A DNA stretch of 64,000 nucleotides. It comes from Aquisediminimonas profunda. Its GTDB lineage: Bacteria > Pseudomonadota > Alphaproteobacteria > Sphingomonadales > Sphingomonadaceae. Below are positions 10,205 to 21,749 of the stretch, piece by piece. Location of the stretch: the NCBI RefSeq assembly GCF_019443285.1, contig NZ_CP080327.1:2414001-2478000 (forward strand), in the 5' to 3' direction. A program made the translations under genes and the position numbers. Under the pieces are notes generated by a model that saw only the letters and a list, made by a program, of their open reading frames with translations, was not told where the DNA came from and made no database searches. Each line of letters begins with the position of its first letter. Positions within the stretch are counted from its first letter, which is position 1.

Positions 10205-11217
10205 TCATCGACTGCCACGGCCATTACACCGTATTGCCAAAAGCGCATGACCAGTGGCGCGAGGGGCAAAAGGCCGCTTTCAAAGTTGGCACGGAGTGTC
10301 CGCCCTATCCGGCAATTTCAGACGATGAAATCCGCGAGACGATCGAGAGCAACCAGTTGCGTCTGATCAAGGAACGCGGTGCAGACATGACAATTTTCTC
10401 GCCCCGCGCGAGCGCGATGGCGCCGCACGTTGGTGACCAGTCAGTCGCTGTGAAGTGGGCGCAGGTTTGCAACGACCTGATCGGCAGGGTCGTCGATCTT
10501 TATCCGAAAGTTTTCGCGGGTGTTTGCATGCTGCCGCAATCGCCCGAAGCAGACATGTCGCGTTCCGTTGCGGAGCTCAGGCGCTGCGTCGACATGGGTT
10601 TCATTGGCTGCAACCTCAATCCCGATCCCGGCGGCGGACACTTCAAGCACCCGCCGCTAACGGACGCGTTCTGGTTTCCCTTTTACGAAACGATGTGCGA
10701 GCTTGACGTGCCTGCGATGATCCATGTTTCGGGATCGTGCAATCCGGCAATGCACGCGACTGGAGCCTATTATATCGCGGCTGACACCATCGCGTTCATG
10801 CAGTTGCTGGAAGGCGACCTGTTTGCCCGTTTCCCGAATTTGCGCTTCATCATACCGCATGGTGGAGGTGCCGTGCCCTATCACTGGGGCCGCTACCGCG
10901 GGCTGGCCGACATGCTCAAGAAGCCAAGCCTCGATACCCACCTGATGAACAACGTCTTTTTCGACACCTGCGTCTACCACCAGCCTGGCATAGATTTGCT
11001 GGCGGATGTGATCGAAAACAAGAATATCCTGTTCGGGAGCGAGATGGTTGGGGCCGTTCGCGGTATAGACCCCACGACTGGACATTATTTTGATGACACC
11101 AAGCGTTATGTTGATGCACTCGACATAACCGATGCTGAGCGCCACGCCATCTTTGAAGGCAATGCGCGGCGCGTCTTTCCCCGTCTGGATGCCCAGCTGA
11201 AAGCCCGCGGACTATGA
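10201..11217 (+). CDS. ligJ: 4-oxalomesaconate hydratase LigJ
   Basis: A 338-residue amidohydrolase-superfamily hydratase that adds water to 4-oxalomesaconate, giving 4-carboxy-4-hydroxy-2-oxoadipate. It starts with the metal motif IIDCHGHYT; IPHGGGAVPYHWGR and the late FGSEMVGAVRG motif are those of LigJ. Start and stop are each fused to the neighbours by ATGA overlaps, so translation is probably coupled. In SYK-6 ligJ precedes ligABC directly; here a Rieske gene lies between. Confidence 0.93.
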   Translation: MIIDCHGHYTVLPKAHDQWREGQKAAFKVGTECPPYPAISDDEIRETIESNQLRLIKERGADMTIFSPRASAMAPHVGDQSVAVKWAQVCNDLIGRVVDLYPKVFAGVCMLPQSPEADMSRSVAELRRCVDMGFIGCNLNPDPGGGHFKHPPLTDAFWFPFYETMCELDVPAMIHVSGSCNPAMHATGAYYIAADTIAFMQLLEGDLFARFPNLRFIIPHGGGAVPYHWGRYRGLADMLKKPSLDTHLMNNVFFDTCVYHQPGIDLLADVIENKNILFGSEMVGAVRGIDPTTGHYFDDTKRYVDALDITDAERHAIFEGNARRVFPRLDAQLKARGL

Positions 11218-12244
11218 CGACCTGGGCGACCAACGCATGGTATGTCGCCGGCTGGGATGCCGAAATCGACTCGGCTCCGATGGCACGCACCATTTGCGGT
11301 GTCCCGATGATGTTTTATCGTCGGCTTGATCGATCCGTTGTCGCAATGCGCGATGCGTGTCCTCACCGGCTGTTGCCGCTCTCCATGGGTCTGCGCGAAG
11401 GTGACTCCATTCGCTGTCGTTATCATGGACTGAAGCTTGGTCCCGAAGGCACGGTTGAAGAGATGCCTCTGAAGAACGACGCACCAAACGGGCGCATTTG
11501 CGTCGAGACCTATGCCGTTGAGGAGCGTCACCGTTTTGTTTGGGTATGGGTCGGCGACCGCGACAAAGCTGACGTCGCATTGATCCCCGACCTTTGGCCA
11601 TGCAGTGCAGATGGTTGGACCTTCGACGGCGGCTATTATCACATCGCTGCCGATTATCGCCTTGCCATTGATAATCTGATGGATTTGACGCACGAAACCT
11701 ATGTTCATGCCGGTTCGATTGGCCAGGCTGAGCTTATGGAAGCGGATATCGCATGCGAAGTTGATGGTGAGCGGGTCCAACTTTCGCGTTGGATGCCGGG
11801 CATCGATGCGCCACCTTTCTGGCGCGGTGCCTTGAAAAAGCCGGGTCCTGTCGATCGCTGGCAAATCTGCCAGTTCCTGATGCCCTCGATCGTAATGATC
11901 GATGTCGGGGTGGCGCCTCAGGGCGCGGGCGCGTCGCTGGAACGTCATGATCAGGGTGTGCGCGGCATGGTCATTGACGCAATGACGCCGGAAAGTGAAA
12001 CCAGCCATCACTATTATTGGGGCATGGCCCGCGATTTCGACATCGACGATGCCGGCTTCACTGCGCGTTTCAAAGCGCAGCAGGGTGGCGTATTCCTTCA
12101 GGACAAGGAAGTGCTCGAAGCCCAACAGTCGGCAATACTTGCAAACCCTGATCTCAAACTGGCGGCATACCGCATTGATGAGGGCGGCGTGCGGGCGCGA
12201 CAGATCATAGCACGGAGAATCCGCCAGGCAGAAGAGGCCGCTCA

Positions 12245-12248
<4 letters not shown>
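11214..12248 (+). CDS. Rieske aromatic O-demethylase oxygenase subunit, VanA-like
   Basis: A 344-residue ring-hydroxylating-type oxygenase resembling vanillate O-demethylase VanA. The Rieske 2Fe-2S ligands are Cys49/His51 (CPHRLLPLS) and Cys68/His71 (CRYHG). The mononuclear iron site is DNLMDLTHETYVHAG (Asp157, His160, His165). Such enzymes remove O-methyl groups from vanillate, syringate or O-methylgallate, feeding protocatechuate or gallate to LigAB. It overlaps both ligJ and ligA by 4 bp, so it belongs to the ring-cleavage operon. The VanB-type reductase it needs is not in the window. Substrate unproven. Confidence 0.85.
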
Positions 12249-14462
<2,214 letters not shown>

Positions 14463-14481
14463 AACCCTGCCGCCCGGCCGG

Positions 14482-15795
14482 CTAGAATCGGGCGAGCAGG
14501 TTTTCGCACCATTCCTGGCGGCCTGATATCTGTTCGGGCGCGCTGTTGCTGGTGATCGCGCGGTCGGCAATTTCGGCCAGGGTTGCGCCGGGCGCGTGGA
14601 TCATCTGGCCCAATTCACCCTGCCAGCCGGCATAGCGTTCGGCGCGGAAGCGTTCGAGTTGGCCATCCTCGATTATTGCCGCAGCTCGCAATAGGGCACG
14701 GGCGATCGTGTCGACGCCGCCGATATGGCCGTGGAAAAGGTCAACTGCATCAACCGATTGTCGGCGCACCTTTGCATCGAAGTTGAAGCCGCCGTTGCCA
14801 AGGCCTCCGGCGCGCAACACTTCCAGCATTGCCAGCGTCACTTCCTCGACTGAGTTCGGGAACTGGTCGGTATCCCAGCCATTTTGGGGGTCGCCACGAT
14901 TGGCGTCGATCGAACCAAGGATCCCGAGCGCACGTGCCATCGCGATTTCATGTTCGAAAGTATGGCCGGAGAGCGTCGCGTGGTTGGCCTCGATGTTGAC
15001 CTTGACCTCACCCTCGAGACTGAAGCGCTTCAGGAACGCGTAAACGGTTTGCGTGTCGAAATCATATTGGTGCTTGGTCGGTTCGTGGGGCTTGGGCTCG
15101 ATCAGGATCGTACCGGAAAAGCCGATGCGATGCTTGTGGTCGACCACAAGTGAAAGGAACCGCCCAAAATTTTCCTGCTCAATGCCGATTTCGGTGTTTA
15201 GGATCGTGTCGTAGCCCTCGCGTCCACCCCACAAGACGTAATTTGCGCCGCCCAAACGATGCGTAGCGTCCAGCGCGTCACGGACTTGACTGGCGGCCCA
15301 TGCATAGACTTCAGGGTTCGGATTCGTTGCAGCCCCGGCCATATAGCGGGGGTGGCCGAAAAGGTTGGCCGTTCCCCACAGCAATTTGCGGCCATGACTG
15401 GCCTGCAGTTCCTCAAGATGGTCGACGGCCTCGGCGAAGCTCGTGCGGAATTCGCCAATAGTCGTGGCATCGGCCATGACGTCGACATCGTGGAAGCAGT
15501 AGAACGGCAGGTCTAGCTTTTCCACAAAACTCAGCGCCGCCGCACGCTTGGCTCTGGCGTTCACCGAATCCATGCTGCCCGTCAGCCACGGCCTCGAAAA
15601 CGTGCCCGCGCCGAACACGTCGCTCCCTGGCCAGCAGAAGGTGTGCCACATGCACACAGCGAAGCGAAGATGGTCCTCCATTCGCTTGCCCAGCACCATC
15701 CGGTCCTTATCGTACCAGCGATAGGCAAGATCATTGCGCGTTTCGGGGCCTTCATAGCGGACAGTATCAAACGGTGCGAAATAGTCGGCTGACAT
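14482..15795 (-). CDS. xylA: Xylose isomerase
   Basis: A 437-residue class II xylose isomerase. The catalytic histidine region [10 protein letters not shown], the [11 protein letters not shown] signature and the metal-binding [14 protein letters not shown] and GSIDANRGD segments are all present. It converts D-xylose to D-xylulose and in many species also D-glucose to D-fructose. It follows xylB by 12 bases. Being placed in this cluster suggests xylose-containing glycosides, or side activity on other released aldoses; both are inferences. Confidence 0.97.
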   Translation of the reverse strand: MSADYFAPFDTVRYEGPETRNDLAYRWYDKDRMVLGKRMEDHLRFAVCMWHTFCWPGSDVFGAGTFSRPWLTGSMDSVNARAKRAAALSFVEKLDLPFYCFHDVDVMADATTIGEFRTSFAEAVDHLEELQASHGRKLLWGTANLFGHPRYMAGAATNPNPEVYAWAASQVRDALDATHRLGGANYVLWGGREGYDTILNTEIGIEQENFGRFLSLVVDHKHRIGFSGTILIEPKPHEPTKHQYDFDTQTVYAFLKRFSLEGEVKVNIEANHATLSGHTFEHEIAMARALGILGSIDANRGDPQNGWDTDQFPNSVEEVTLAMLEVLRAGGLGNGGFNFDAKVRRQSVDAVDLFHGHIGGVDTIARALLRAAAIIEDGQLERFRAERYAGWQGELGQMIHAPGATLAEIADRAITSNSAPEQISGRQEWCENLLARF

Positions 15796-15807
15796 GACGT
15801 TTCCTTT

Positions 15808-17247
15808 TCAAAAGCGTTTTAGCGCTGGATAGGCTGCGCGGAATTTTTCGACTTTTGGAGCGAGGCGTTCGGCAAGCGCCAGGTCGGGAAGGATCGTTTC
15901 ACGCACCAGCGGTCGAGTGCAGATTTCCGAAGGTTCGGCTCCGGTCGTTGCAATGTTTGCAAGGCGCGCCGCGCCGAGTGCAGGGCCGACCTCGCCACCA
16001 TCAAGATAGTCGAGCGGCAGGCCAAGAACCGAAGCGAAAACTGTCCCCCAAAATCGAGAACGTGCGCCGCCGCCGATAACCGAAAGCTTCTCTATCCGGG
16101 TTCCGGCAGCACGCAGGGCCGCAAGGCCATCGGCATGGGCAAAGGCCACCCCTTCCAACACTGCGACGGCCAATCGTCCCGGATCAGTCTCGTTCGATAG
16201 CCGGAGAAAGGCTCCACGGACATGAGGATCGTTGTGCGGTGTGCGTTCGCCCGAAAGATAGGGGAGGAACAGTTCCGGTCCCGCTGCTGCACCGGCCTGC
16301 TCTGCAGCAGCGAGCAAAGCCGGTACGTCAAGACCCGTCAGGCCGCCTGCCCAGTCCAGGCAAGAGGCGGCGGACAGGTGTACACTCATCTGATGCCAAG
16401 TGTCGGGCAAGCAATGGCAGAACGCATGCACCGCACCGGCCGGATTTGGACGGAAATCGCGGGTGGCAACGAAGATCACCCCGGATGTGCCGAGCGACAG
16501 GAGTGCGTCACCGTCTGAAATAACCCCAACTCCCGCGGCTCCCGCGGCATTGTCTCCTGCCCCGGCCGCAACGGGGACAGTGTCCATGCCCCAGCGGGCG
16601 GCCAATTCAGCGCGGAGCGAACCGCTGACTTCGGCGCCTTCATAGAGGCGCGGCATATGCTCCCTTGTGAGGCCGGTTGCTGCAAGCAGGACGTCCGACC
16701 AATTGCGGGCCCCGACATCAAGCCAGAGCGTGCCAGCGCTATCCGAACGATCGCTGGCCTTTTCACCCGTCAGGCACAATCGGACATAGTCCTTTGGCAG
16801 CAAGACCGTCTTGATCTGCTCAAAAATCTCCGGCTCGTGCCGACGCACCCAAGCGAGCTTTGGTGCCGTAAAGCCCGGCATGGCGATGTTGCCGACAATA
16901 TTGCGCAAATCGGGGACGGACGCTTCAAGCTCGGCACATTCCGCAAAAGCTCGCCCATCGTTCCACAATATTGCAGGTCGAAGGGGCCGATCATCAATTC
17001 CCAACAGGGTGGCGCCATGCATTTGCCCGGCAAGGCCTATGCCCTTGATCCCGGCTCTAAGCACAGACGGGAACTGGAGGATCGTAGCTTCGGTTGCGCC
17101 CCACCATGCGTCGGGATCCTGTTCGGACCACAGTTCGTGAGGCCGCGAGACCGAAAGCGGAGTAGTGGCCTGGGCAACGACTCGACCAAGCGCGTCCAGA
17201 ATGACCGCTTTTACCCCCGAGGTGCCAATATCGAGCCCTAGGTACAT
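15808..17247 (-). CDS. xylB: Xylulokinase
   Basis: A 479-residue FGGY carbohydrate kinase. The N-terminus MYLGLDIGTSGVKAVI is the phosphate-1 motif, GLAGQMHGATLL is the xylulokinase substrate loop, and LPYLSGERTPHNDPHVRGAF plus the IGGGARSRFW adenosine motif complete the family pattern. It phosphorylates D-xylulose to xylulose 5-phosphate. The gene lies between a GMC oxidoreductase (8 bases upstream) and xylA in one minus-strand operon. Confidence 0.97.
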   Translation of the reverse strand: MYLGLDIGTSGVKAVILDALGRVVAQATTPLSVSRPHELWSEQDPDAWWGATEATILQFPSVLRAGIKGIGLAGQMHGATLLGIDDRPLRPAILWNDGRAFAECAELEASVPDLRNIVGNIAMPGFTAPKLAWVRRHEPEIFEQIKTVLLPKDYVRLCLTGEKASDRSDSAGTLWLDVGARNWSDVLLAATGLTREHMPRLYEGAEVSGSLRAELAARWGMDTVPVAAGAGDNAAGAAGVGVISDGDALLSLGTSGVIFVATRDFRPNPAGAVHAFCHCLPDTWHQMSVHLSAASCLDWAGGLTGLDVPALLAAAEQAGAAAGPELFLPYLSGERTPHNDPHVRGAFLRLSNETDPGRLAVAVLEGVAFAHADGLAALRAAGTRIEKLSVIGGGARSRFWGTVFASVLGLPLDYLDGGEVGPALGAARLANIATTGAEPSEICTRPLVRETILPDLALAERLAPKVEKFRAAYPALKRF

Positions 17248-17255
17248 GGCCGTTC

Positions 17256-18872
17256 CTATCTGCGCGCATCCTCAAGGATCAATTCGGCCGCGCGCTCCGC
17301 AACCGCAATGGCTGGTCCATTTGTGTTGCCCGAAACAGGGGTCGGCATGATCGAGCAATCGACGACTCGAAGGCCTTCGACGCCATGGACGCGGCATCTC
17401 TTGTCGGTTACCGACGTCATTGGATCGGTGCCCATCGAACAGGTTCCTGTGCCGTGGAGACCGCACTCGGTCAGTTTGCGCACTTCTTCGACCAGAAGTG
17501 CCTCATCCGTCACCTGCGCACCGGGCATCCGCTCGCTGCCGATAAATTGTTCCAGCGCGGGCATTGTGGCGAGTTTTCGGAAAAGATGGAAGAGCTCCAG
17601 AGCCTTTTGCTGATCGTAGGGATCGCTCCACATTTTGGGATCGACTTCGGGCGAAATGCGGAAATCGGGCGACGTGACTGTCACCATGCCGCGACTTCTC
17701 GGGCGCAGATGATAGCCGGAAAAGGTCAGACCTGGCCGGGGTGTCAGCGGGCTGCCGGGATTTTCGGCCATCTCGTTGATTGTGCGCATCGCGAAGGGGG
17801 CCGCAGCGACCTGGAATTCGGGCCAACTGGTCAGCCCCTCGGTTGAGATCAGCCCGGTCAGAGGCATGCCCACGCGGGCCAGCGGACCCGAGCGCGTAAG
17901 GAAATAGCGCAAGGCGTTACGGTAAAGCCGCCAGCCAATAAATTCCCGGTTGGTGCCGGGATGATTGCGGAGATCGAACGATACGCCCAACTTTTGGTGA
18001 TCGGCAAAATTCTGCCCCACGGCGGGGAGGTCGTGAACGATGCCTATGCCCAATCCCTGCACTGCCGCGCCCGGGCCTATGCCGGAAAGTTGGAGAAGCT
18101 GAGGTGAGCCATAGACTCCCGCTGAAATGATTACTTCGCCAGCATTATGAACCTCCTCCTGGCCATTCCGCTCACAGCTGACGCCGCTCGCGCGCCCTCC
18201 TTCGAACTTGATCCGCTTGACGGCGGCCGGGTTCAGAATCGTCAAGTTGGGGCGGTTGCGCACCGGCTTTACAAAGGCTTCATATGTTGACTGGCGTTGG
18301 CCCATGCGGTCGACGGTATATTGAGACCGGCCGACACCAGTGATCCCCGGTGCAGTGATGTCGGGCACTTGCGGCATGCCGACTTGCTCGAACGCGCTCA
18401 TCAACGCGTCGAACACAGGGCCTGCATAGTCGGAGGGCGTGATCTGCTGTTCGCCGCCGCGACCGCGTCCGGCATGGGCACCGGGCGCGCGATAGTCTTC
18501 GAACTTCGCGACGCATCGCGAAATTTCGTCCCAGCCCCAACCGGTCAGGCCTTGCGCGGCCCAATTGTCGTAGTCGCTGGGCATGCCTGGCAAATACCAG
18601 GTGCCGTTGATTGCCGAACTCCCGCCCAATCCTCGTCCATATGCGTGCATTTCGCTGCGCCTGCCGGGCTGTTTGGCCACTGGATACGCACGAAAATAGG
18701 CAGGGTTGCCCATGATCTTCACAAATCCGCCGGCCATTTTGATGAATGGGTGCTGATTGGTGCCGCCGTCCTCAATCAGGAGGACGCGGGTTTCCGGATT
18801 CGCGCTCAGCCGATTAGCAAGCACACAGCCTGCCGAACCCGCACCGACAATGATGTAATCAAACTGGCCCAA
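17256..18872 (-). CDS. GMC oxidoreductase, choline/alcohol dehydrogenase type, candidate glycoside oxidase
   Basis: A flavoprotein of about 538 residues with YIIVGAGSAGCVLANRL (FAD), GRGLGGSSAINGTWYLPG (GMC signature 1) and SAGVYGSPQLLQLSGIGP (GMC signature 2), ending in HGTGTCSMG and VSGNTNGPAIAVAERAAELI. I prefer a TTG start at 18872, because GGGAG lies 7 bases upstream and the ATG at 18899 would abut the palindrome at 18901-18918; the frame is open to 18950. No signal peptide is seen. GMC enzymes include C-glycoside 3-oxidases (CarA type) as well as alcohol dehydrogenases. Divergent from the CGD pair, it is a candidate for making the 3-keto-C-glycoside. Confidence 0.8.
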   Translation of the reverse strand: MGQFDYIIVGAGSAGCVLANRLSANPETRVLLIEDGGTNQHPFIKMAGGFVKIMGNPAYFRAYPVAKQPGRRSEMHAYGRGLGGSSAINGTWYLPGMPSDYDNWAAQGLTGWGWDEISRCVAKFEDYRAPGAHAGRGRGGEQQITPSDYAGPVFDALMSAFEQVGMPQVPDITAPGITGVGRSQYTVDRMGQRQSTYEAFVKPVRNRPNLTILNPAAVKRIKFEGGRASGVSCERNGQEEVHNAGEVIISAGVYGSPQLLQLSGIGPGAAVQGLGIGIVHDLPAVGQNFADHQKLGVSFDLRNHPGTNREFIGWRLYRNALRYFLTRSGPLARVGMPLTGLISTEGLTSWPEFQVAAAPFAMRTINEMAENPGSPLTPRPGLTFSGYHLRPRSRGMVTVTSPDFRISPEVDPKMWSDPYDQQKALELFHLFRKLATMPALEQFIGSERMPGAQVTDEALLVEEVRKLTECGLHGTGTCSMGTDPMTSVTDKRCRVHGVEGLRVVDCSIMPTPVSGNTNGPAIAVAERAAELILEDARR

Positions 18873-18900
18873 GCCCAAACTCCCGATGCAACAATGCATT

Positions 18901-18918
18901 CTAGAACTAATGTTCGTA
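18901..18918. promoter_or_regulatory. Degenerate palindromic operator upstream of GMC-xylBA
   Basis: A degenerate copy of the recurring palindrome: CTAGAA, six spacer bases, TTCGTA. It lies about 30 bases upstream of the proposed TTG start of the GMC gene. It pairs with the perfect copy at 18956-18977 to cover the divergent promoter region. Confidence 0.5.
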
Positions 18919-18934
18919 TTTTTCCAACACGAGG

Positions 18935-18951
18935 CTTGACCCCATGTCAAG
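18935..18951. promoter_or_regulatory. Inverted CTTGAC/GTCAAG element in divergent promoter region
   Basis: CTTGAC, five bases, GTCAAG. Each arm reads as a -35-like TTGAC(A/C) for one of the two divergent transcripts. It lies midway between the two palindromic operators. Clear -10 boxes at normal spacing were not found. Confidence 0.35.
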
Positions 18952-18955
18952 CGCC

Positions 18956-18977
18956 AATTAGAAACATCGTTCTAATT
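18956..18977. promoter_or_regulatory. Perfect palindromic operator upstream of the CGD operon
   Basis: Perfect 8-bp arms AATTAGAA and TTCTAATT around a 6-base spacer (ACATCG). It ends 17 bases before the CGD beta start codon, so a bound regulator would block transcription or initiation there. It is the best copy of the consensus TTAGAA-N6-TTCTAA. Confidence 0.7.
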
Positions 18978-18994
18978 AAGTGAAGGAGAGTGCC

Positions 18995-19375
18995 ATGCTG
19001 CCGGTCGAACGGGTTATTGGAGAAGAGGGGCTTAGCGTAGGTCCGGATGGCCTTCGGCTCGCCATGCGCCTGCCGTGGTATCGCTCACTGCCGTTTTCGA
19101 CGGTCGAGGTGGCCAGCCTGTCAATCGACGGCGAAGCCGTCGACTTGTCCGCAGCCAATGTGGAGTATGAAGGCGAAAGCTGGCCGTTGGCCGATCTGGG
19201 TGAGCAGACCAACGCTTTCTGGTTCGTTCGGGACAGCGCCTTCCTCCATTTGCCCAATCGCAGCGCCACAGCGGGTAGCGAACATAGTGTCGCGCTCACG
19301 GTCAACGTCAGCCCTCCATACATTCCCGGCATGAAGCGGGCCAATCCGCAGACCCAAGTTCTGCGCGTCGCCTGA
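18995..19375 (+). CDS. C-glycoside deglycosidase beta subunit (DUF6379-like)
   Basis: A 126-residue small beta-rich protein with no signal peptide. It shares with the protein at 32153-32527 the pattern R-x-P-W/Y-YR-x-L near residues 25-30, S-x-V-E, and S-(I/V)-DGE, and ends in a YIPGMKRANPQTQ or equivalent segment. These small proteins are the beta subunits of C-glycoside deglycosidases (CarC, DfgB, DgpC type), which stabilise and activate the TIM-barrel alpha subunit. ATG 18995 has AAGGAG 8 bases upstream; a GTG at 18980 is less likely. The alpha subunit follows 14 bases downstream. Confidence 0.8.
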   Translation: MLPVERVIGEEGLSVGPDGLRLAMRLPWYRSLPFSTVEVASLSIDGEAVDLSAANVEYEGESWPLADLGEQTNAFWFVRDSAFLHLPNRSATAGSEHSVALTVNVSPPYIPGMKRANPQTQVLRVA

Positions 19376-19389
19376 AGGAGATTATAGTC

Positions 19390-20388
19390 ATGGCAACGAA
19401 TACCGGCCCCCAAGTGGGCGTAACGCTATATTCCTTCACCAATCCCTGGTTGACCCGCAAGTTCGAACTTGATGGTCTGCTGCGTGAAGTCGCCAAGCGC
19501 GGCATGGGACCGAATATCGAAATCATCGGATTCCAGTCCTTCAAGGAATTCCCTGACGTCTCGGATGAATTCGCTGAGCAGTTCAAGATGCTCATGGCCG
19601 AAACCGGGCTCAACCCGGTTTCATGCGCGATCAATTCAGACCGCTTCCTCCGGCCCGGCCAGCAGCCGATCGATGATGCGTCGCTCGTTGAATATCACAA
19701 GCGACAGCTGCGCTCGGCCAAGAAAATGGGCTTCAAACTCGTTCGCTACCAATTTGCGCTGCCGGTGGAACTGCTGCCGCAGATCGCACCCTATGCCGAA
19801 GAACTCGACATTCGCATGGGCGTCGAAGTCCACGCGCCGATGTGGTCCGGGCATCCGGCTGTTCAGGCCTATGGCGAAATGTATGACAAGCTCGACACGC
19901 CGTATCTTGGATGGATTCCGGATTTCGGAGGCACCGCAAGCCGGATTCCGGAATCAATGTTAAACGCTGCCCGCGCTGTTGGTGCAAAGGAAAGCCTGCT
20001 CGACAAGCTCAAGGAAGTCTGGATCGAGCCGGGAATGAGCCATGAAAAGGCAGGCCGTCTGCGCGAATGGGCGATTGCGGAAGGTCATCCGCCGGCACAC
20101 ATCCAGGCTGCAAGCCTTGCCTTCTTCATCCTCGCCAACAATGATCCGAAGAGTTGGGCCGCGCTGGTCGACCGGACGATCCACATTCATGGCAAATTCT
20201 ATGGCATGGATGCCGACGGGCGTGAGGAAGCGATCGATTATGGAACCATCCTGCCCCTTTTCCGCGATGGCGGCTTCGATGGGACGTTGGTCAGTGAGTG
20301 GGAAGGCCACGCCTATCTACCGGATGACGGGTTCGATCAAGTCGAGGCGCATCAGTCGATGTGCCGCCGCATTTTCGCGGGAGGTTAG
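19390..20388 (+). CDS. C-glycoside deglycosidase alpha subunit, TIM barrel
   Basis: A 332-residue xylose-isomerase-like TIM barrel. Likely metal ligands and catalytic residues are Glu146 and His148 (VEVHAP), Asp178 (WIPDFG), His265/His267 (IHIHGKFY) and Glu303/Glu305 (SEWEGH). The same motif set occurs in the second copy at 32542-33558. In characterised CarBC/DfgAB/DgpBC systems this subunit cleaves the sugar-aglycone C-C bond of a 3-keto-C-glycoside by a metal-assisted beta-elimination-type reaction; some also act on 3-keto-O-glycosides. Pairing with the beta subunit makes this call strong. The aglycone is unknown. Confidence 0.82.
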   Translation: MATNTGPQVGVTLYSFTNPWLTRKFELDGLLREVAKRGMGPNIEIIGFQSFKEFPDVSDEFAEQFKMLMAETGLNPVSCAINSDRFLRPGQQPIDDASLVEYHKRQLRSAKKMGFKLVRYQFALPVELLPQIAPYAEELDIRMGVEVHAPMWSGHPAVQAYGEMYDKLDTPYLGWIPDFGGTASRIPESMLNAARAVGAKESLLDKLKEVWIEPGMSHEKAGRLREWAIAEGHPPAHIQAASLAFFILANNDPKSWAALVDRTIHIHGKFYGMDADGREEAIDYGTILPLFRDGGFDGTLVSEWEGHAYLPDDGFDQVEAHQSMCRRIFAGG

Positions 20389-20403
20389 GCGGGGCTGAGA
20401 ACT

Positions 20404-20430
20404 GCGCCCTTCCCTTGTTGGGAAGGGCGC
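20404..20430. terminator. Strong hairpin between CGD operon and convergent esterase
   Basis: Perfect 11-bp stem GCGCCCTTCCC (20404-20414) and GGGAAGGGCGC (20420-20430) with loop TTGTT. It lies in the 46-bp gap between two stop codons and probably ends both transcripts. No long T-run follows on either strand. Confidence 0.75.
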
Positions 20431-20434
20431 CTCC

Positions 20435-21298
20435 TCAGTGCCGATCGAGCCAGGCGATATATTGATCGATCCACAAGTCGCTGGTGGTCCCTTTGGCCGC
20501 CATGCCGAAACCGTGCGAGCCAGCCGAATAAAGGTGGGCCTCGATTTTCGGGCTCTCGCTCATCCATGACTGCAGCAGGCCGAGGCCGCCCTGGACAAAG
20601 AGCGGATCGTCGACGGCAATGGCTAGGAACATTGGCGGTCGTGGTCCACCCTTCACGGCCTGGGTCATCGGCGGATAGACCAGCGCGACATTTTCAGCGA
20701 GTTTGGCCTCCGCCTTCCGTTCGAGAAGACGAATCGCGGTGCGGGATCCGGCCGAAAAGCCGACAACGCCGATCGTGCCCGGATCAATGCCCCTTGCAGC
20801 CGCCCCGTCGTGGACCATTGTCAGCGCCGCAGCGAGATCGTCAACCGCTGGCGGATCGTCCTTGAGTTCGCCTTTGCCAAGATTTCCGAACAGCTTCGCC
20901 ATTTCCGCCATGAAGGCCCCATTCTCGCGCGGCGTGGGCAGAGTGCGGTACTTCAGCACGAAGGCGGAATATCCGCGCGCCGCGAGAGCATCGGCAACGC
21001 GGAACCCTTCCTGTTCAATCGAGACAAACTGATAACCGCCTCCGGGCACAACGATCACGGCTTTGCCATTTGCTTTTCCGGCCTTGGGAAGCACGGGATA
21101 AAGTTGCGGGCAGGTGACATTGCGGACGTTGGTTTGCTCGAACATCCGGTCCCACTGCTCGCTGTCCTGGCAGGTTACTCCGCGCAGCGGCATTGAATGG
21201 CGCAACACAGGCTTCACGCTCTCGGGGGGCGGCGGGATCTGGGCTGACGCGGGAAGGGGGGTGCCCAAGGCGGCAAGCGCAAGCAAGACGTGTTTCAT
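20435..21298 (-). CDS. Exported alpha/beta-hydrolase (esterase/acetyl xylan esterase-like)
   Basis: A 287-residue alpha/beta-hydrolase with a Sec signal peptide (MKHVLLALAALG to PASAQ). The oxyanion region is VPGGGYQFVS, the nucleophile elbow GFSAGS, and the late acid/histidine region DDPLF and GSHGFG. ATG 21298 is chosen because the signal peptide begins there; the open frame runs to 21385. It follows the SnoaL-like gene by 10 bases. It may remove acyl groups from a plant glycoside or open a lactone in the periplasm; the substrate is unknown. Confidence 0.75.
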   Translation of the reverse strand: MKHVLLALAALGTPLPASAQIPPPPESVKPVLRHSMPLRGVTCQDSEQWDRMFEQTNVRNVTCPQLYPVLPKAGKANGKAVIVVPGGGYQFVSIEQEGFRVADALAARGYSAFVLKYRTLPTPRENGAFMAEMAKLFGNLGKGELKDDPPAVDDLAAALTMVHDGAAARGIDPGTIGVVGFSAGSRTAIRLLERKAEAKLAENVALVYPPMTQAVKGGPRPPMFLAIAVDDPLFVQGGLGLLQSWMSESPKIEAHLYSAGSHGFGMAAKGTTSDLWIDQYIAWLDRH

Positions 21299-21308
21299 TC
21301 GGGTGCTT

Positions 21309-21749
21309 TCAAAACATGGGGTGTGGATTAGCAGACGTGTCGGGCATTGGCTGGAGTATATCCCAATGTTCAACGATCTTGCCATTCTTCAACCGATAGA
21401 AGTCGGCCACGGCCGCACCTTTCGTTGCCGGATCACCGCGGCCGAAAAGGTGGATCACAGCCATATCCCCATCGACAAGAATCCGCTTGATCTCAAACTT
21501 CGCGCCGGGGGAGGAGAACATGGGCTCCAAGGCAGCGATTGCTGCGTCGCGACCGTCGGCAATGCCAGGATTGTGCTGGATATAGTCCGGTTCGACATAG
21601 GTTTCGAACGCGCGCCTTACGTCCTTCTCTTCATAAAAGACCCTCGCAAACGCTTGTACGATCTTGCGATTTTGCTCCGTCGTCTTTTCAGCGCCCGAGC
21701 AGGCCCCAAGTGCTGGTAGCAGCGCCAAGGCAGCGAAAACGGCCTTCAT
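21309..21749 (-). CDS. SnoaL/NTF2-like lipoprotein
   Basis: A 146-residue protein with a lipoprotein signal (MKAVFAALALLPALGAC, lipobox Cys at residue 17) and a SnoaL-like domain (YIQHNPGIADGRDA, then KNGKIVEHWDILQPMP near the end). SnoaL-like folds serve as small cyclases, isomerases or binding proteins. ATG 21749 overlaps the upstream GPH symporter stop by 4 bp. Its role here is unknown; as an envelope lipoprotein beside a transporter it might bind or isomerise the glycoside. Confidence 0.7.
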   Translation of the reverse strand: MKAVFAALALLPALGACSGAEKTTEQNRKIVQAFARVFYEEKDVRRAFETYVEPDYIQHNPGIADGRDAAIAALEPMFSSPGAKFEIKRILVDGDMAVIHLFGRGDPATKGAAVADFYRLKNGKIVEHWDILQPMPDTSANPHPMF

